This document shows, piece by piece, positions 43,964 to 52,369 of a DNA stretch of 64,000 nt. The DNA is from Rufibacter sp. DG15C. GTDB lineage: Bacteria > Bacteroidota > Bacteroidia > Cytophagales > Hymenobacteraceae. A program made the position numbers and the translations under genes. The stretch covers positions 3,534,001 to 3,598,000 of the forward strand of contig NZ_CP010776.1 in the NCBI RefSeq assembly GCF_001577755.1, written 5' to 3'. How positions within the stretch are numbered: the first letter of the stretch is position 1; the number at the start of each line of letters is the position of its first letter. The notes beneath the pieces are model-generated. The model made no database searches. It was given only the letters and a program-made list of their open reading frames with translations, and was not told the origin of the DNA.

Positions 43964-45250
43964 ATGCGCGAACTAGATATTCAGTCTGTAAAGCAACGGT
44001 TTGGGATTATTGGCAACTCGCCTTTACTCAACCACGCCATTCAGGTGGCGGTACAAGTGGCGCCCACAGACATGACCGTGCTCATAAACGGCGAAAGTGG
44101 TAGCGGCAAAGAGTCCTTCTCTAAGATCATCCATCACCTGAGCCCGCGTAAACACGGCCAGTTCATTGCCATTAACTGCGGTGCCATACCAGAGGGCACC
44201 ATTGACTCAGAGTTGTTTGGCCATGAAAAAGGATCCTTTACCGGTGCACAAGAAGCCAGAAAAGGTTATTTTGAAGTGACCAACGGAGGTACCATTTTCC
44301 TGGATGAGATTGGAGAGATGCCGCTGGGCACCCAAGCACGTCTGTTGCGCGTGCTGGAGAATGGCGAATTTATCAAAGTAGGTTCGTCAAAGGTTCAGAA
44401 AACAGATGTGCGCGTGGTGGCTGCTACCAACGTCAACTTGATGCAGGCCGTGGAGCGCGGACAGTTCAGAGAGGACTTATACTACCGTCTAAACACGGTT
44501 CCCATCTCCGTGCCGCCATTGCGTGAGCGCGGCGAGGACACGCATTTGCTGTTCAGGAAATTTGCGAGTGACTTCGCGGAGCGCTATCATGTAAAGCCCA
44601 TTTCGCTATTACCTGAGGCGGTACATGAGTTGTTGCGGTATCGTTTTCCAGGGAACATCAGGCAATTAAAGAATATTGTGGAGCAGATTTCCGTTCTGGA
44701 GTATGAGCGTGAGATTACGGCAGACACGTTGCGCAAGTACTTGCCAAAAGAGCAGGTAAATCAATTGCCGGCCTTGATGCCGCATGATCGGCCTACTGAC
44801 GGCGCCAACAATTTCTCTGAGCGTGACTTGCTGTACAAGGTGCTCTTTGACATGCGAAAAGACATGAACGACCTCAAGCAATTGGTGTTTGACATTCTTT
44901 CGCATCAACAAGAGGATGCCGAGCTGCTAAAGGCCAACAGTCACCTGTTTGAAGAAGTGAAAGCTGTAGACAGACCAAGCCATGCGCCTGTCTACCGTGG
45001 CACCCAAGAGCGCCGTGACGGTTTTGTGATTGCCATGAACGAGGAGGAAGACGACTACGAAGAAAAAGTAGAGGACATCTCGCATGAAACCGAAGAGGAA
45101 AGCCTTTCTTTAGAGCATAAAGAAAAGGAGATGATCTTGAAGGCGCTCAAAAAACACAACAACAAGCGCAAGTACGCCGCCCGTGATTTGGGTATCTCTG
45201 AAAGGACCTTATACAGAAAACTGAAACAGTATGATATTGAAGATATGTAA
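43964..45250 (+). CDS. Sigma54-dependent transcriptional activator without receiver domain
   Basis: This 428-residue bacterial enhancer-binding protein has only the AAA+ and Fis-type HTH parts. Walker A is GESGSGKES (about 43-51), the sigma54-contact loop is GSFTGA rather than GAFTGA, and Walker B is GGTIFLDEIGEMP. The C-terminus is a Fis-like HTH (LKKHNNKRKYAARDLGISERTLYRKL). With no receiver or GAF domain its activity must be set by level or a partner. It overlaps lptE by 20 nt in the miaB-secG cluster. A possible target is the groES sigma54-type promoter at 48518-48533; this is an inference. Confidence 0.93.
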   Translation: MRELDIQSVKQRFGIIGNSPLLNHAIQVAVQVAPTDMTVLINGESGSGKESFSKIIHHLSPRKHGQFIAINCGAIPEGTIDSELFGHEKGSFTGAQEARKGYFEVTNGGTIFLDEIGEMPLGTQARLLRVLENGEFIKVGSSKVQKTDVRVVAATNVNLMQAVERGQFREDLYYRLNTVPISVPPLRERGEDTHLLFRKFASDFAERYHVKPISLLPEAVHELLRYRFPGNIRQLKNIVEQISVLEYEREITADTLRKYLPKEQVNQLPALMPHDRPTDGANNFSERDLLYKVLFDMRKDMNDLKQLVFDILSHQQEDAELLKANSHLFEEVKAVDRPSHAPVYRGTQERRDGFVIAMNEEEDDYEEKVEDISHETEEESLSLEHKEKEMILKALKKHNNKRKYAARDLGISERTLYRKLKQYDIEDM

Positions 45251-45773
45251 GCTGGCCTCGGCGTGGGCATTGGTGCTTTGCCTGACCGTGTTCCTGGGAG
45301 GATGCTATTCTTTTTCGGGGACCAATATTTCGCCGGAGGTAAAAACCATTTCTATTACTAACTTTAACAATGCATCTGGTCAGGGTCCGGCTAGTTTGCA
45401 GCAGTGGGTGACCGAAGACTTTAGAGACTACTTCCAGCGAAATACCAACCTGCGCGTTCTTCCGCAAGGCGGCGACTTACAGATTGAGGGTCAGATCATG
45501 GGCTATTCATTTAGTCCGGCTGCCATTCAGCGCACAGACTCCCCTGCCAATAGAGGTGGACTGGACCAGGCGGGTGCCAACAGATTGACCATTACCGTGC
45601 AAGTTAGGTACACAGATACAAAGAACCCGGCTAACAGCTTTGACCAAAGCTTTAACAGCTTCTTTGATTTCCCAGCTAACCAAGACATTAATCAGATTAA
45701 CAGAGGTCAGATCAATCAGATCATGGATAGATTAATCTATAATGTGTTTACAAAAACCGTCGCTAACTGGTAA
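45231..45773 (+). CDS. lptE: LPS assembly lipoprotein LptE
   Basis: This 180-residue lipoprotein has a signal peptide ending FLGGC. It matches Bacteroidota LptE: GCYSFSGTNISPEVKTISITNFNN, then LTIEGQ-like strand pattern (LQIEGQIMGYSFSPAAIQ) and LTITVQVRYTD. It should plug the LptD outer-membrane translocon. The start overlaps the upstream activator gene by 20 nt, so the two are translationally linked. Confidence 0.88.
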   Translation: MILKICKLASAWALVLCLTVFLGGCYSFSGTNISPEVKTISITNFNNASGQGPASLQQWVTEDFRDYFQRNTNLRVLPQGGDLQIEGQIMGYSFSPAAIQRTDSPANRGGLDQAGANRLTITVQVRYTDTKNPANSFDQSFNSFFDFPANQDINQINRGQINQIMDRLIYNVFTKTVANW

Positions 45774-45801
45774 CTTCGCACACCAGAACCAACCCATACG
45801 C

Positions 45802-47913
45802 ATGAATAAAGCGGCCTTTTTAAACATTATACGGCAAGTAGCGCCCATCCAGGACCAGGAGGTTGAAGACCTGGAAGAGTTGGTGGCGTCGTTCCCGTAT
45901 TGCCAGACCGCTCACATTCTGCTGGCTAAGGCCGCGTATGACCGGGGCAGTATGCTCTCTACGCAGAAAATGCGCAGGGCCGCCGCCCACGCCTCTAACC
46001 GCCAACTCCTCAAACGCATTGTCTACGCGCCTCCTATCCTGCACAATGCGGTGGATCAAGAGGTCTTAGAAGAAGAGGCACCGGCTGTTTTTGCCCCAAT
46101 TCCTGGAAACGAGGCCAAAAACGCCTTCCCAGAAGTTGCCCCCGAAGAAAGCATCTTACAGGCCTTAGAAAATATTTCAGAAGAGGACCTGCTGGACGTT
46201 GAAACCGATGTCCCAGATGAGATAGAGGAACCAGAAGAAGAATCCATTGAAGAGCAGCCTATTGAAGAGCCTGCAACTGAGGATGAAGCGGAGATTGAAG
46301 AGCCTTCCCAACCAGTTGATGCTACTCAAATCCTGGGAGAAACCATTTCAGAGCCTCAACTTCAAGTGGTAGAGAATCCATTAGAGGATTCTGCACCTGA
46401 GGAAGAATTTATTGCTGAATCTGAATTAGAGCAGGAAGCTTCATATGATCTGCTTGATGAGCAGGATTCTGCTTTTATAGAGAATTTCATTTTAGAAGAA
46501 GATCAAGCATCAGAAGAAGAATCAGAAGAAATCCAGCCCGAACTCAAGGAAGAGGAATCTGTGTCTGTTCCTATAGATATAGAGAAATTCGCAACAGAGG
46601 CCTTAGATGTAGAAGATGCAACGATAGAAGGTGAGTCTTCCTTGAATGACGAGCTAAACTATTCCACTTTTGAAGAGGATAATGAAGCACCTTCTTTAGA
46701 TTTTGCTGAAGATACAACTGAAGAGGCTGAACTCGCTGCCATTAGCTTGGATGAAGAAGAGCCAACTCATTTAACTTCTCTATCATCTATTGAAGACCAA
46801 CCTGTAGATGCAGAAATAGAGGCTGATTTTATTACCAACGCCGTCCAAGGATTAACCTCCCACAAGACAGCGAATGAACAACCTGTTGAGGAAATCCTTT
46901 TAACAGAGGAGCCAGCACTTGAATCCATTATTGCTGCCGAGCTGCTAAGCGAGCCAGTATCTGAGCAGGAAACCATTGCAGAGGACTCTTTGGAGCTACT
47001 TCCTAATGAAGTTGAAATAGAAGGCCTTATTAATGCTGACACTCAGGCAATTGACGTATCTAAAGAAGAGCCTGAAGTAGATGCATTGCCTAGCTCAGAA
47101 GAGGATGAGCTGTTCAGCTTGATGCAGATTGATGGTTTAGCCACGCTTTCGGCTCCTATTCCTAGCGTAAACCTTTCGCACGCCGAAATCATCTCTGAGC
47201 TTACCTCCCGCCCAGAGCCTATTGAGTTCATGCCAGAAGAAGCTGTCCTTCAAGAAGAGGCAGTAACAGCTGCTATCATTGAAGAGGCCCCTTTGGTGGT
47301 GAACACAGAGTTGGCAGAGTTTGTAGCGGAATTGCAAGGCCGGCCAGTAGTTGACAATCATGCTTTAGAAGGAGAACAAACTTCCTACCCTATGTTGCAG
47401 ATGGCGCCAGTGGCTGCTGCAACGTCAGAGGTGGAAACGGAGAAAGACCCCTACCTGAGCATTTTCTACCATAATAGCCTGGCGTATAGGATGGATTCCA
47501 GCCGCATGGGCGAGACCATTCAGTTACGGGATGACCTGACCACCTCCAAGCCCTACTACTTCCAGCCAGACTTGATCCTGGAGCACGTGAAAGGCAACGG
47601 GGCCATGGAACAAGTAGTGAAACCGGTGGCCAAGTTAGATGTTCAACTCAGCATCATAGACCAGTTCCTGAAGTCCAACCCCAAGCTGAAAAGCATGGCG
47701 CATTCCCAGCAGAAGAATGAGCCTCAGGAGGACCTTTCAGCTAAAAGCTCTAAGATTAAGAAGAACCTGGCATCAGAGAATCTGGCCCTCATCTTCATTA
47801 AACAAGGCAAATTCAAAAAAGCGCTCAAAATTTATGAGCAGCTTATTATGAAATTCCCCGAAAAAAAGAGTTACTTTGCCGAACAGATTGAAAAATTAAG
47901 AAACGAATTGTAA
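45802..47913 (+). CDS. Acidic TPR protein with repeat insertion
   Basis: The protein has 704 residues. A conserved N-terminal domain (about 1-80; VASFPYCQTAHILLAKAAYDRGS, RRAAAHASNRQLLKRIVY) is followed by a very acidic low-complexity region (about 85-540), a block starting DPYLSIFYHNSLAYRMDSS, and a C-terminal TPR-like hairpin (ENLALIFIKQGKFKKALKIYEQLI). The role is unknown; a scaffold role near envelope biogenesis fits the lptE/secG context. Residues 96-107 (VFAPIPGNEAKN) are encoded by repeat copy 16 at the border between conserved and acidic parts. ATG 45802 replaces an in-frame extension overlapping lptE. Confidence 0.85.
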   Translation: MNKAAFLNIIRQVAPIQDQEVEDLEELVASFPYCQTAHILLAKAAYDRGSMLSTQKMRRAAAHASNRQLLKRIVYAPPILHNAVDQEVLEEEAPAVFAPIPGNEAKNAFPEVAPEESILQALENISEEDLLDVETDVPDEIEEPEEESIEEQPIEEPATEDEAEIEEPSQPVDATQILGETISEPQLQVVENPLEDSAPEEEFIAESELEQEASYDLLDEQDSAFIENFILEEDQASEEESEEIQPELKEEESVSVPIDIEKFATEALDVEDATIEGESSLNDELNYSTFEEDNEAPSLDFAEDTTEEAELAAISLDEEEPTHLTSLSSIEDQPVDAEIEADFITNAVQGLTSHKTANEQPVEEILLTEEPALESIIAAELLSEPVSEQETIAEDSLELLPNEVEIEGLINADTQAIDVSKEEPEVDALPSSEEDELFSLMQIDGLATLSAPIPSVNLSHAEIISELTSRPEPIEFMPEEAVLQEEAVTAAIIEEAPLVVNTELAEFVAELQGRPVVDNHALEGEQTSYPMLQMAPVAAATSEVETEKDPYLSIFYHNSLAYRMDSSRMGETIQLRDDLTTSKPYYFQPDLILEHVKGNGAMEQVVKPVAKLDVQLSIIDQFLKSNPKLKSMAHSQQKNEPQEDLSAKSSKIKKNLASENLALIFIKQGKFKKALKIYEQLIMKFPEKKSYFAEQIEKLRNEL
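46086..46123. repeat. 38-bp palindromic repeat, copy 16, inside the TPR gene
   Basis: 30 of 38 positions match the consensus; the right arm GAGGCCAAAAACG is strong. It is read in the same frame as copy 3 (consensus peptide VFGLFSGKQAKN) and gives VFAPIPGNEAKN. Confidence 0.8.
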
Positions 47914-47914
47914 C

Positions 47915-48286
47915 ATGTATATTGCTCTGATCAGCGTCATCCTTTTCCTTTGCGTATTGTTAATCTTGGTGGTTTTATCCCAAAACTCCAAAGGAGGCGG
48001 ACTTTCTAGCCAGTTTGGTGGCGGCGGCACCAGCCAGTTAATGGGTGTGAAACGCACGGGAGACCTTTTAGAGAAATTGACTTGGGGCTTCGCCATTGGA
48101 ATCATTGTGTTGAGCCTAAGCTCACACTTTATCTTGAATGGTTCTAATGAAGTGGAAAGCCGCAGCGTGAACGAGCAACGTGCCGGCCAGGCCGCCCCAG
48201 CTGCCGCACCAGCCCTTCCACAACAGAACACAGCCCCTGCCCCAGCGGTGGCAACACCAGGAGCAGGCACAGACTCGGCTGAATAA
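47915..48286 (+). CDS. secG: Preprotein translocase subunit SecG
   Basis: This 123-residue protein has two membrane helices and the SecG pattern: ILVVLSQNSKGGGLSSQFGGGGTSQLMGVKRTGDLLEKLTWGFA. The Ala/Pro-rich tail (QAAPAAAPALPQQ) is common in Bacteroidota. It is part of the SecYEG channel. It begins one base after the TPR gene stop. Confidence 0.94.
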   Translation: MYIALISVILFLCVLLILVVLSQNSKGGGLSSQFGGGGTSQLMGVKRTGDLLEKLTWGFAIGIIVLSLSSHFILNGSNEVESRSVNEQRAGQAAPAAAPALPQQNTAPAPAVATPGAGTDSAE

Positions 48287-48317
48287 TTTTAAAACCGATA
48301 CTAATACAGCCCTTTAT

Positions 48318-48352
48318 AAGGCCCCGGACTTCACCGTTCGGGGCCTTTTTTT
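48318..48352 (+). terminator. Intrinsic terminator of secG operon
   Basis: AAGGCCCCG (48318-48326) pairs with CGGGGCCTT (48339-48347), followed by five more Ts. Confidence 0.9.
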
Positions 48353-48360
48353 GTCTTTAC

Positions 48361-48398
48361 CGTTTTTGGCTTACTTTTAGGAAAACAGGCCAAAAACG
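48361..48398. repeat. 38-bp palindromic repeat, copy 17
   Basis: CGTTTTTGGCTTACTTTT and GGAAAACAGGCCAAAAACG, with a short AC/GT flank pairing. It begins 8 bp after the secG terminator. Confidence 0.9.
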
Positions 48399-48480
48399 GT
48401 GAGCCTCGTGCCTTAACTGCCAAAGTGATCCGTAAGAGAAATGCGGTGGCAGGCAAAACTTGAAAACTTGGCAGACAAAC

Positions 48481-48533
48481 CCTGACAAATCGGGCAAGAA
48501 TGTCAGGAAAGGACGTTTGGCACAGGAATGGCA
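48481..48533 (+). promoter_or_regulatory. Candidate sigma54 promoter and dyad for groESL
   Basis: TGGCAC (48518-48523)-N5-TGGCA (48529-48533) keeps the invariant GG-N10-GC of sigma54 promoters, about 72 bp before the groES ATG. Immediately upstream is a dyad CCTGACA (48481-48487)/TGTCAGG (48501-48507) that could be the activator site. The -12 box differs from TTGCA at one base. Confidence 0.55.
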
Positions 48534-48604
48534 ATAAGGCAATGCGTCCTGGCCACTCCGTTGGCGGACATAGAATTAACTTAACCTTATATCATAAGAA
48601 AACT

Positions 48605-48892
48605 ATGGCATTAAACATCAAACCAATTGCTGGAACCGCGAACAGAGTGATTGTAGAGCCAGCTCCGGCAGAAGAGAAAACTGCTTCAGGGCTTTACATC
48701 CCAGACACTGCCAAAGAAAAACCACAGAAAGGAACGGTAGTAGCTATTTCAGAAGAAGATGGCGAAGGCAAAAAGCCATCTGTAAAAACTGGTGACCAGG
48801 TTTTGTATGGTAAGTACGCCGGCACTGAGATTTCTTTGGACGGATCAGATTACCTAATCATGAAAGAGTCTGACATCCTGGCGGTTCTTTAA
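48605..48892 (+). CDS. groES: Co-chaperonin GroES
   Basis: The 95 residues match Gro[33 protein letters not shown], the mobile loop, then [34 protein letters not shown]. It caps GroEL. ATG 48605 is the family start. groEL follows after 49 bp on the same strand. Control by the sigma54-type promoter upstream is proposed above. Confidence 0.97.
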   Translation: MALNIKPIAGTANRVIVEPAPAEEKTASGLYIPDTAKEKPQKGTVVAISEEDGEGKKPSVKTGDQVLYGKYAGTEISLDGSDYLIMKESDILAVL

Positions 48893-48941
48893 TCACCCCT
48901 ATTGTATCTAAATCATCAACCATAACCATTGAAAGAATAGT

Positions 48942-50585
48942 ATGGCATCTAAGAACATTACCTTCGACATCGAAGCCCGTAACAAAATCAAAAAAGGCGT
49001 TGACACTTTAGCCAACGCTGTGAAAGTAACCTTGGGCCCTAAAGGCCGCAACGTGATCATTGACAAGAAATTTGGCGCGCCTAGCATCACCAAAGACGGT
49101 GTGACGGTTGCCAAAGAGATTGAATTGAAAGACGCCGTTGAGAACATGGGTGCTCAATTGGTGAAAGAAGTAGCCTCTAAAACCGCCGACATGGCTGGTG
49201 ATGGTACTACTACTGCCACTGTTTTGGCCCAGGCTATCTACACGGCCGGTTCTAAGAACGTGGCGGCCGGTGCCAACCCAATGGACCTGAAGCGCGGTAT
49301 TGACAAGGCCGTTACCAAAGTGGTAGCTAACCTGAAGGAGCAGTCTAAGAAGATTGAAAACTCTTCTGAAATTGCCCAAGTAGGTACTATCTCTGCCAAT
49401 AATGACGTGGAAATCGGGCAGATGATTGCCGATGCCATGGACAAAGTGGGTAAAGACGGTGTGATCACGGTTGAGGAAGCCAAAGGTACTGAGACCGAGG
49501 TGAAGACTGTAGAAGGTATGCAGTTTGACCGCGGTTACCTGTCTCCTTACTTCGTGACCAACCCAGAGAAAATGGAAGCCGAGTTTGAGAACGCTTACAT
49601 TTTGATTTATGACAAGAAGGTTTCTACCATGAAAGAATTGCTTCCAGTATTGGAGCAAGTGGTTCAGACTGGTAAAGCTTTAGTAATCATCTCTGAAGAC
49701 GTAGACGGCGAAGCCCTTGCTACATTGGTAGTAAACAAACTGCGTGGTTCTTTGAAAATTGCTGCTGTGAAGGCGCCAGGCTTTGGTGACCGCAGAAAAG
49801 CCATGTTAGAGGACATCGCAATCTTGACGGGTGGTACTGTTATCTCTGAGGAGCGTGGTTACAAACTGGACAACGCCACTTTGGACTACCTTGGTCAGGC
49901 GGAGCGTATCATCATTGACAAAGACAACACTACCATCGTGAATGGTCGTGGCGAGAAAGATGCTATCTCTGGTCGTGTGAACGAGATCAAGTCGCAGATT
50001 GAGAAGACTACCTCTGACTATGACAGAGAGAAGTTGCAAGAGCGTCTGGCTAAATTGTCTGGTGGTGTGGCTATCCTTTACATTGGTGCTTCTACTGAAG
50101 TAGAGATGAAAGAGAAGAAAGACCGTGTGGATGATGCCTTACACGCTACCAGAGCTGCCGTAGAAGAAGGTATTGTAGCTGGTGGTGGTGTTGCCTTGAT
50201 CAGAGCCATTGAGGCCTTGAACGACGTAGACACCCGCAACGAAGATGAGAAGACTGGTGTGCAGATCATTCGCACGGCGCTTGAGTCTCCATTGAGAACG
50301 ATCGTAGCCAATGCTGGTGGTGAAGGTTCTGTGATTGTAAACGAAGTACGTGCCGGTCAGGCTGACTACGGTTACAACGCCCGCGACGACAAGTTTGAGA
50401 ACATGTTTGCCGCTGGTATCATTGACCCAACCAAAGTAACGCGTCTTGCTCTTGAGAACGCTGCTTCTGTGGCGGCCTTGTTGCTGACCACTGAATGTGT
50501 GATTGCTGATGAGCCTGAAGAAGGTGGCGCAGCTGCCGGTGGTGGAATGCCAGGCGGTATGGGCGGCATGGGTGGCATGATGTAA
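48942..50585 (+). CDS. groEL: Chaperonin GroEL
   Basis: This 547-residue chaperonin has the standard motifs: [32 protein letters not shown], the apical domain, [15 protein letters not shown] and the GGM-rich tail ([14 protein letters not shown]). It folds proteins in the cytosol with GroES. A terminator follows at 50617. Confidence 0.98.
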   Translation: MASKNITFDIEARNKIKKGVDTLANAVKVTLGPKGRNVIIDKKFGAPSITKDGVTVAKEIELKDAVENMGAQLVKEVASKTADMAGDGTTTATVLAQAIYTAGSKNVAAGANPMDLKRGIDKAVTKVVANLKEQSKKIENSSEIAQVGTISANNDVEIGQMIADAMDKVGKDGVITVEEAKGTETEVKTVEGMQFDRGYLSPYFVTNPEKMEAEFENAYILIYDKKVSTMKELLPVLEQVVQTGKALVIISEDVDGEALATLVVNKLRGSLKIAAVKAPGFGDRRKAMLEDIAILTGGTVISEERGYKLDNATLDYLGQAERIIIDKDNTTIVNGRGEKDAISGRVNEIKSQIEKTTSDYDREKLQERLAKLSGGVAILYIGASTEVEMKEKKDRVDDALHATRAAVEEGIVAGGGVALIRAIEALNDVDTRNEDEKTGVQIIRTALESPLRTIVANAGGEGSVIVNEVRAGQADYGYNARDDKFENMFAAGIIDPTKVTRLALENAASVAALLLTTECVIADEPEEGGAAAGGGMPGGMGGMGGMM

Positions 50586-50616
50586 TCATCTCCCCAGCAG
50601 CACACGTTGCATATAA

Positions 50617-50655
50617 AAGAAGCCCCGGCCAAATGGTCGGGGCTTCTTCATTTTT
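50617..50655 (+). terminator. Intrinsic terminator of groESL
   Basis: AAGAAGCCCCG and CGGGGCTTCTT form the main stem, extended by an imperfect GCC/GGT pair, followed by a T-rich stretch. Confidence 0.85.
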
Positions 50656-50665
50656 AAGGGCATTT

Positions 50666-50703
50666 CATTTTTGGCCTATTTCTAAGAAAACAGGGCAAAA
50701 ACA
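50666..50703. repeat. 38-bp palindromic repeat, copy 18
   Basis: CATTTTTGGCCTATTTCT and AGAAAACAGGGCAAAAACA. It lies in the convergent groEL/lipoprotein junction, just after the terminator. Confidence 0.85.
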
Positions 50704-50707
50704 GTGA

Positions 50708-51313
50708 TTACTGGATTTCTTTGATCTTGATATTGATGGTGTGCGGGGCCTTTTCATCGCCGCCGAAGTACGGATACAATTGATAGCCCTGCCCTTCTCC
50801 GGAACAGCTCCGCTCATGCTCTACCTTTTTGTTTCTAACCTGATAAGTGTATTTGCCATCGGTTAGGGTCAGTTCGCAGACATAGCTTTTGTTCAGGTCA
50901 ATGTCTGTGATATAAGTTGAGGTGTTCTTGCCGTTTTTATAGGAATAGGCATGTAACTCTAATTTGCCTTTGTACCATCTCCAGCCAAAACGTGCGCTAG
51001 ACACGTGATGAAACGCGCCACAATCAGACATGCCATACAGCTTGTTGATGTCCGCTTGATTGTTAGGATCTTTGGTGGTGTAAATGGCCGTGGAGTCAAA
51101 CTTCACCTCAAACTTGATTTTGCTCTTTGTAAAGGTCTTCAACGGGTTGGTGGTCTCATGCTTTCCAGCGGAAATCACATAATTGATTCCTTCTTCCGTT
51201 TGAGGCAGATTTGTTACCTCAGGAGTGAGTAGCTCTTCCACAGAACAGGAAGAAAGGAAGATGATAGAAAGAAGAATGAAAGGTCTTGTGAGTAGAGTTA
51301 TTTTCATACGCAT
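50708..51313 (-). CDS. Hypothetical lipoprotein
   Basis: This 201-residue protein starts MRMKITLLTRPFILLSII and has the lipobox LSSC. The body looks like a beta-sandwich (KSKIKFEVKFDSTAIYTT, SARFGWRWYKGKLELHAYSYKNGK, KYTYQVRNKKVEHERSC) ending TINIKIKEIQ. It resembles no family I can name. ATG 51307 is an equally good start. It is convergent with groEL. Confidence 0.75.
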   Translation of the reverse strand: MRMKITLLTRPFILLSIIFLSSCSVEELLTPEVTNLPQTEEGINYVISAGKHETTNPLKTFTKSKIKFEVKFDSTAIYTTKDPNNQADINKLYGMSDCGAFHHVSSARFGWRWYKGKLELHAYSYKNGKNTSTYITDIDLNKSYVCELTLTDGKYTYQVRNKKVEHERSCSGEGQGYQLYPYFGGDEKAPHTINIKIKEIQ

Positions 51314-51440
51314 AATTAATATGGTATAAAATTAATCCCAACTTTGCATATGACCTACAGCAACTTCCTTTTCCTTAGAAGGTTAATAGCAAGTTGTTGT
51401 TATTGTATAATTATATTTTTTTTAGGCTTCGTAACACCGA

Positions 51441-52268
51441 TCAATTATTTGGCTCATAGCACATATTGTACAAATCTTCTAAAGTGCCATTAAAAACATT
51501 TAGGTCTGCGTTTCCTTTAATGCCCTTTAACCTACCTGTATCTGTGTGTTGCCAAAAAGACCATTTATGATCATTGATTTTGTGACCATTCTCTGGTGTA
51601 TAATGCGCCAGCCATAACGGGTAGCCATCAAAATGCCCAACCAAGTGCTTTTCATAAAAAGCATAATTGGTGTAGATAATGGGTTTGATGTCATACTCAT
51701 CTTCTACGGCGTCTAACCATTCCTGCACTCCTGCTATAATTTCTTCGTCTGATTGGTGGTTGGTTACTTCTACATCAATAACCGGGGGCAAATCCCCTGC
51801 CTCCAGATGCACCCTATCCAAAAAATTCTTGGCTTGGTCGGTCGCGTTGCGTGATGGCAAAAAGAAATGGTAGGCTCCCCTTAATACACCATGCTTCTTA
51901 GATTCCCGCCAGTGTCTGGAGAAATACTTGTCCTGGTGAGAAATGCCTTCAGTAGCTTTAATAAAGGTGAACACTATCTTCTCTTTCTTCACCTGCTTCC
52001 AATCCACTTTACGCTGGTGATGCGAAATATCCAGGCCTAAGACTTCATAGTCGTTCGGGCGGAAGGTGGTGAGCGTATTGGAATGGGTGGCTTCCTCAAC
52101 TTTGTGTTTAAGGAACTCTAACCTTCCACCCTCCTTGTAATACTCCATCCCCAGGCGCAACACAAGAAAGGCTCCTATGCCCAATAGCAACGGCTTCCAC
52201 AAGGAATTAGAATCCTTTGAGGATGGGGCATTCTTAGAAGGGCGCTTGTAAGGTCGTTTGGTGGCCAT
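51441..52268 (-). CDS. Glycoside hydrolase family 25 lysozyme
   Basis: The 275 residues begin with an N-terminal membrane anchor (WKPLLLGIGAFLVLRLG, about 24-40). The rest is a GH25 domain: LGLDISHHQRKVDW, FTFIKATEG, GAYHFFLPSRNA, PPVIDVEVTNHQ with the catalytic Asp/Glu pair, PIIYTNYAF and the closing WSFWQHTDTGRLKGIKG. GH25 enzymes cleave the muramic acid-GlcNAc bond of peptidoglycan. The anchor implies action at the inner membrane. Confidence 0.93.
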   Translation of the reverse strand: MATKRPYKRPSKNAPSSKDSNSLWKPLLLGIGAFLVLRLGMEYYKEGGRLEFLKHKVEEATHSNTLTTFRPNDYEVLGLDISHHQRKVDWKQVKKEKIVFTFIKATEGISHQDKYFSRHWRESKKHGVLRGAYHFFLPSRNATDQAKNFLDRVHLEAGDLPPVIDVEVTNHQSDEEIIAGVQEWLDAVEDEYDIKPIIYTNYAFYEKHLVGHFDGYPLWLAHYTPENGHKINDHKWSFWQHTDTGRLKGIKGNADLNVFNGTLEDLYNMCYEPNN

Positions 52269-52310
52269 ATAGGTTGGAGTGCCTCAAAGATACGAAGTAG
52301 CGACTGCACC

Positions 52311-52348
52311 AAAAAAGAAAGCCCCACTGATTCTCTCAGCGGGGCTTC
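52311..52348 (-). terminator. Intrinsic terminator of POT transporter gene
   Basis: On the minus strand GGAAGCCCCGCTGA pairs with TCAGTGGGGCTTTC and runs into a T tract. Confidence 0.85.
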
Positions 52349-52369
52349 CCAAATATGAAAGTGAAAAGA

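Larger units (their letters stand above)
48287..48604. other. 318-bp regulatory intergenic region before groES
   Basis: Contains in order the secG terminator, 38-bp repeat copy 17, a TGACA/TGTCA dyad and a sigma54-type promoter. No CIRCE element (TTAGCACTC-N9-GAGTGCTAA) is present. No gene is seen; the open frame beginning at 48500 is an upstream extension of groES. Confidence 0.8.

Noticed and set aside
48287-48604. CIRCE/HrcA operator for groESL
   Set aside because: No TTAGCACTC-N9-GAGTGCTAA sequence is present.
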